Assembly: GCA_916048095.2 (NCBI GenBank)
Contig: OU696584.1
Span: forward strand, 4,181,849-4,245,848
Reading direction: 5' to 3'
DNA length: 64,000 bases
Source of the DNA: Sacculina carcini
Taxonomy: Eukaryota > Arthropoda > Thecostraca > Sacculinidae
Shown one piece after another: positions 59,426-64,000 of this stretch (positions within the stretch are counted from its first letter, which is position 1; each line of letters starts with the position of its first letter). The notes under the pieces were generated by a model, which was not told the DNA's origin, did not search any database, and saw nothing but the letters and a program-made list of their open reading frames with translations. A program made the position numbers and the translations under genes.

Positions 59426-61142
59426 CTGCCGTGGAGTCACTCACACGCATACACACACACGTACATACACTGATTGTTGGATATTTTCTGTGTTCCAGTG
59501 GTGTGTCACTGTGTTTCCATTAAGCACAGTGTTACTTGTATCTCCTTGTTGATTGTATCCTGCATATTTTTCCATGATTTTCACTGCTGGGTTATAGGTG
59601 GGATGTACTCCTTTTGAACAAGGCTAGTAAGTTGGTTCGGCAATTATTGTTTGGAAACCAGTTATAACCAGTTATAGTAGAAGTTATTTTTCAGTTCGAG
59701 AAAATTCTGAACATAGTACTGAGTATTCATATTTTTCATTACTTAGTACTTATACGGTCAGTACTCACCCGTAATGTCTCTTTCGCTTCTTGTGGTAGCG
59801 CAGTTGTCGTTTACTGCTGAAAGTTCTGTCACAAACTGCGCACGTTCGGCTGTCCTCTGAAATACAACCGATTTTGTGTGTATCATTTGTTAATTAACGA
59901 CCCCGTACCCACCAACTCGGTATCCCCAGAGAATAACGAAATTGTGAAGGTACGAAGTGTGTGCGATGGTTATAAACAAGGAAAGAGTGAATATATGCAT
60001 TCATATTTGCCTTTGTGCTTAAAAACTGACAGTAATCTAATAAACTGATTGTCTGCAGCACTAACTCATTCTTTCTGTTGATTTAGTTTTTACTGGAGCT
60101 TCAGTACCTGTTTCTCGTAAGTTCTGTACCCTTTGTTGCAGTGGCGGCGCCAAGGGGGGGTGGCTTCAGTTTTCCCAAAATTATGCCAAGCCCCCCAAAA
60201 ATAATAATCATGGACATTCATATTTTTTACCACTGTAAATGATGCCCTGTAATTTTGGTTCAAGTTCGAGGACTGAATCAGTGTGCACCAGTCCCGTATA
60301 AAAATATTATATGGTCAGCGCTCGAGTGTAGCTCTTCATGTTTCGCCAAGCCCCCACAACTTTCTCCTCAGCCCCCCCATCAGAAAAATCCTGGCGCCGC
60401 CACTGCTTTGTTGGAAGATCTTTCGAATCACCGGGTCTTGCTTAAGATCTAGTTTCATGGACCAGCTGTTTATTTTGCTATATTTTCTCTTGAATTGATT
60501 TCAAAACCAGCTCGCTGTTGGTGCTAATTCATCCATCATCTTAGGAGAGTGGATACATTTAAAGTGTAGCAAAGTTGGTTCATGGAAACCAGCATATTGC
60601 CTCGCCTGATATATTGTTTACAAGCAGTTTGAAACGTTCTAGTTATTCATTTTCGTGGCGAAATCGTATCTACACAGCCATATTTTAAGCTTTTATACAC
60701 CGTTTTTGCTGAAAGCATCCATTCATCTTCTTCGCTGAATGTATCTATGGTCCCTGAACTAATTGAAGTAAACATAGGAAACCCTGGCATTGTCGGCTCT
60801 ACCTTGAGTGGAGCATTAGTCACCTTCTTCGATGATGCCGTAGCGCACCAAGTCTTCGTAACTGTAGACCTCTTCGTCGTCGGAGAGGGCTGGATCCCCA
60901 CTCGTATCTGACTTGTTGATGTTGTGCACCAATTCGCCACTGTGTTCTGCGAGCTGGTCGCTGGACGGACCTGGAACGTCAGGCTGCGACTGGCTGGCAC
61001 CGTCGTCATTGTCATTGGGAGTGGCGACGAAGCTGGTCGATGTGATGCTATTGTTGCCACTTTGCTGGTCATCTGGAAACTCGTCGTGCGTTCTATCTTC
61101 TCCTGTTGATAACTTGTTGTATCCGCTCTTGGAGCGAATCAT
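59224..61142 (-). CDS. Small acidic protein with two C2H2 zinc fingers, three coding exons
   Basis: Coding exons 61142-60824, 59856-59769 and 59425-59224 join in frame (split codons GAG and GGG) to 202 residues plus a TGA stop. Residues 1-106 are polar and acidic. Finger 1 is CAVCDRTFSSKRQLRYH with H134 (C-X2-C-X12-H-X5-H). Finger 2 follows three residues after its last His: CSVCEDVLSSHDELLYH with H159, same spacing. The C-terminus is strongly acidic (a run of Asp/Glu from about residue 164). The X5 His spacing resembles RNA-binding or U1C/matrin-type fingers as much as DNA-binding ones. I do not recognise the ortholog. The start ATG lies 5 bases after an acceptor (CCCACAG), so a 5' noncoding exon is likely upstream. 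Confidence 0.82.
59769..59856 (-). CDS. Zinc-finger gene, middle exon (finger 1)
   Basis: This 88-nt exon has acceptor TATTTCAG/AGGAC and donor TTACGG/GTGAGT. It encodes DSRTCAVCDRTFSSKRQLRY then HKKRKRHYG. Confidence 0.85.
60139..60405. mobile_element. hAT MITE with perfect target duplication
   Basis: This 267-bp element is flanked by a perfect CTTTGTTG octamer (60131-60138, 60406-60413). The inverted ends are both CAGTGGCGGCGCCA. Noncoding. It sits in intron 2 of the zinc-finger gene. Confidence 0.9.
60824..61142 (-). CDS. Zinc-finger gene, first coding exon
   Basis: It starts ATG at 61142 (MIRSKSGYNKLSTGEDRT) and ends ...IIEE with donor GAAGAAG/GTGACT, phase 1. It is Asp/Ser/Gln-rich, probably disordered, with an acidic DDEEVYSYEDL patch near the end. 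Confidence 0.78.
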
Positions 61143-61149
61143 TGTGTCT

Positions 61150-64000
61150 GTGGGTTAAACATCACGTCGCCATAATTCACCTACGGATTACTGGGCATTA
61201 TTGTAGTGACGAACACATCATTTATCGGACTTAAAACTGAAGTGACCCCAAAGTTAATCTGAATGGTAGCAATTGAAGGTTGGGCCGCTAAGTTCCATCA
61301 GAATTATGAGACACTGAGTATGTAGTTATTGCACAACATTCCTGGAACGAATACATAATGTGTAGGTGGTGAATCTGATATACCGAATGAGAGCGTCTTC
61401 GTGACGATGATTGATAGCAGTTGATGTTTTGAGCACAGGCTGACAAAGGACGTTGCCAACTGAATTTATCAGGAGACTTCCAGTACAGGCGCGGCTTGTA
61501 ACACCACGAATATGTTCATGAGTTTATGTGTTTATGTTGAATCGTACATACAACTTATGCTTCTTAATCGGATCGTACACAACGCACAACTTCAATACTA
61601 CGCGCAAAGTGTAGTGGTCGTGTTCAATAACGTTACTGTTGCTGCTGTAGATTAGAAGGAGAACGGGCGGTTTTCCCAATTTCCCCCTAGATCCGCCGAT
61701 GATGTTCAAACATGCCAGCTTGTATTTTTGCCTATAAGCTCTTTATTTGCTGCATTGGCGAGCTGCGTATTATGATTGGATAGCATTACAATTTGCGTCT
61801 CTTCTCTGTTTGTGAAATACAGCTTAAAATGTGTGTGTGTGTATGTGTGTGTGCTGGAGCAGGGGGGGGGGGGGGCTCTAGAGGGAAGATCGAGGGAGCA
61901 CAGAGAGAGGACCCAGATCCTTTTATTCAAGATTTATAATATATACACAAGATTTATATACTAATCAGTATTAAATCATGTCTGTCCCCACCATCTGAAA
62001 ATTACTTGACCTGCCACTGCGCAGGGGCGTCTTTTTCAACGCTCAACAAAGCCAAGTTGGTCATATGCCTGTGGCGTCATATTTGAGTACAAAAATGCCG
62101 CGGCTGCGTGTTGAAGCGCCATTTTCGCCGCACACACAAACGCAGCCAGAATATCGTTACACAGCAGGCCAACTTGTCGGTCGGAAGTTTTTCTCTTGGG
62201 CCACTGCGAGAAGTGCGTGCTAATATAAAACGACATGAAGCCCCGTGTGGCGCGGCGGTTCTGCGTCATTGATGGAAAACTTTGCGTGACGCTACCACTG
62301 ACGAACATTTTGACAACGGAATTTTGCGCGACCCAAATAGAAGATGAAAAGTTTTCTTTGTTTAAAAAACGCGTAGTCCCATAGGGTAGCCCAATGCGCA
62401 TCATTATATGTCTCCATCCAGCAAAAATCAATAAAACCACACTATTAGTGAAAAAATATTTTTCCAAAATATTCAGATTTTATTTTTTCAACTTTAGCCT
62501 GAAGCTTCAGCAGAACAGGATAAAATATAAACACTGTGTATTTGTGTGCTTCCATGATTTAATTGGATAATTCAGGCAATCAGTGTGAGAGAACACTGTA
62601 CGTACGTGACGTTTCCAAAATGATTAGACGAAGCGTGAACGCATCAAGAACATTTTAAAGTAGGTTTTATAAATTAGAAGAAATATAATTTGTTCACTTT
62701 CACACTAGCATGCATAGCATTATTTGAGAAAATTGCGAATTTTTTTTAATTTTATAATTTAGAATTGTGTAATCAATATATGTGTGAAACCCTGCTTAAT
62801 TAAAAACATCTTGAATCAAACAACAAAACAAATTATTAAGCAACAACTCATGCGTCATTCTCGCCGCAGCTTCATCATCCAACACGTAGTGCAACTGGCG
62901 CACGTTCACTCACTCACCCGCTCAATATCTGGCCGTCACATTAATGTAATTAACATTTAACGATTCAATTAGGCTACAGCTGTACGAAACTAATGTAATA
63001 TTTCCGTTACTATGGATAATTCTTTTGTGTAATCAACCGTAATGTAATTTTTACTTGCTTTGGTTAATTACACAATATTGGATGTGTTTCGTATTGATAA
63101 TTTGAATGAATGCTAGTTGAGTAATTGCAGTTGTGTGCGACAACGCTGCTAACAATTTCCTCTCGCTTATTTGCTCATTTTGCTCATTTCACTATTTCTT
63201 GTCGTCTTTCGAGTCGACGTGTAACTATTTCTCTTTTTGTCAGTCTCTTTACTTTCGCCATTTCTGTCATAATGTGCGTCTGAAGCAAATGTATGTTGTT
63301 GTCAAAAATCGTGTCATCCCCAAGTAGGTTTCAGTCATTTTGCCTATGAATATATATTGTTTTTTATGTGTTTTCTCCGCTACAAACGGCTCTTCTTAAC
63401 GCTCTTAACGACCTGGTTTGCGCGTTGCTCATCGCGTTTCCTCTTTGTTGTCGAATAAATCTTAATTTTCCGCCATACCTAGCACATTGTCTAGTGACGG
63501 CCTCTTGGGCGGGTTGTACAGTCAAGATGGCTTGGCTAAATAATGACTTCGACTCCCCGGAGAGTTGAGAGAATTTACGATCGCGCAAACAGTGCATTCA
63601 CTCAAGATGAAATTTCAGCGCAACTGTATAACGAATTCAAGCATAAAACATTCGAAAGTGGATTGTTTGAAAAAGCAAACAATATCAGTAGAAATTGTAT
63701 TTGTCTAAAAATTTGAAATAATTTTGGGAGACATATGTTCGACGTATGTGAAGCACAAACTTTATGAAAGCAGTTTGAATAATGGGTACGATTAATTAAT
63801 GGCTTGAAAAATGGCACTGTTGTGAGTATTGACAAAATTGATGTATATTATGACTGAAAAGAATGAAACGATTATATGGCAAATTTACGATTTACGAAAT
63901 TAACTATTGAAAACATGCACAATGTTATGGCAAAGAACAAATTTGGCGCAATTGAAGTGAGATTTTTGAAAAAGCAAAAAAACCAGTCACAATGTTTTAG
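61150..64000. other. Right flank; no gene recognised
   Basis: Mostly AT-rich. A poly-G run lies at 61862-61874. A 143-codon minus-strand open frame (62467-62036) has no domain I recognise. A GC-richer stretch at 62840-62940 could be promoter or noncoding first exon of the zinc-finger gene, but nothing proves it. Confidence 0.5.

Noticed and set aside
62036-62467. 143-codon minus-strand open frame in the right flank
   Set aside because: No domain recognised and no splice or start context; kept only as a note in the right-flank entry.
63364-63597. Short opposing frames near 63.4-63.6 kb, including a start MAWLNNDFDSPES
   Set aside because: Too short, stops quickly, no consistent donor site, so no gene is claimed.

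Overview
The window is eukaryotic and almost certainly from an invertebrate animal. It has short spliced exons with GT-AG borders, long introns, no operon-like layout, very abundant (TG/CA)n and (TA)n microsatellites, and a dense mix of animal-type transposons: CsRn1-type and other Ty3/Gypsy elements, L2/CR1-like LINEs, Penelope-like elements with GIY-YIG endonuclease, Helitrons, hAT and mariner. The sequence alone does not fix the phylum or species.

Three host genes are supported. (1) On the minus strand, 6484 down to about 561 and probably past the left edge, lies a gene for a long low-complexity/coiled-coil protein that I do not recognise by name. (2) On the plus strand, 8932-57249, lies a complete 13-exon GTPBP1-type translational GTPase (660 residues by joining exons). 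All its exon phases agree and it carries the G1, G3 and G4 GTPase motifs. (3) On the minus strand, 61142 down to 59224, lies a three-exon gene for a small acidic protein with two C2H2 zinc fingers. Genes 1 and 2 are head-to-head, about 2.4 kb apart. Genes 2 and 3 converge.

Most of the DNA is the introns of GTPBP1, which act as transposon reservoirs. Intron 6 (18.4 kb) holds a deleted hAT element, a decayed Gypsy element (B), an L2-like LINE fragment, a nearly complete CsRn1-type Gypsy element (A1, 19693-25596) and a truncated third Gypsy element (C). Intron 8 (12 kb) holds a Penelope-like element (PLE A) split by a second full-length copy of the same CsRn1 element (A2, 31959-37841), then a 4-kb non-autonomous Helitron. 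Intron 12 (12 kb) holds a hAT MITE, a mariner, two Penelope-like elements of different families around a large palindrome, a second Helitron, a stand-alone hammerhead-like motif and a decayed hAT transposon.

The most interesting observations follow. (a) Several GTPBP1 introns begin with (CA)n just after the donor and end with (TG)n in place of a pyrimidine tract, so intron ends could pair in the pre-mRNA. (b) The two CsRn1 copies form a 5.9-kb inverted repeat that brackets exons 7-8. (c) The two Helitrons contain ladders of degenerate copies of their own 3' hairpin plus a dimeric satellite. (d) There are two hammerhead-ribozyme-like folds linked to Penelope-like sequence. (e) A LINE tail ends about 14 bases before the exon 9 acceptor.
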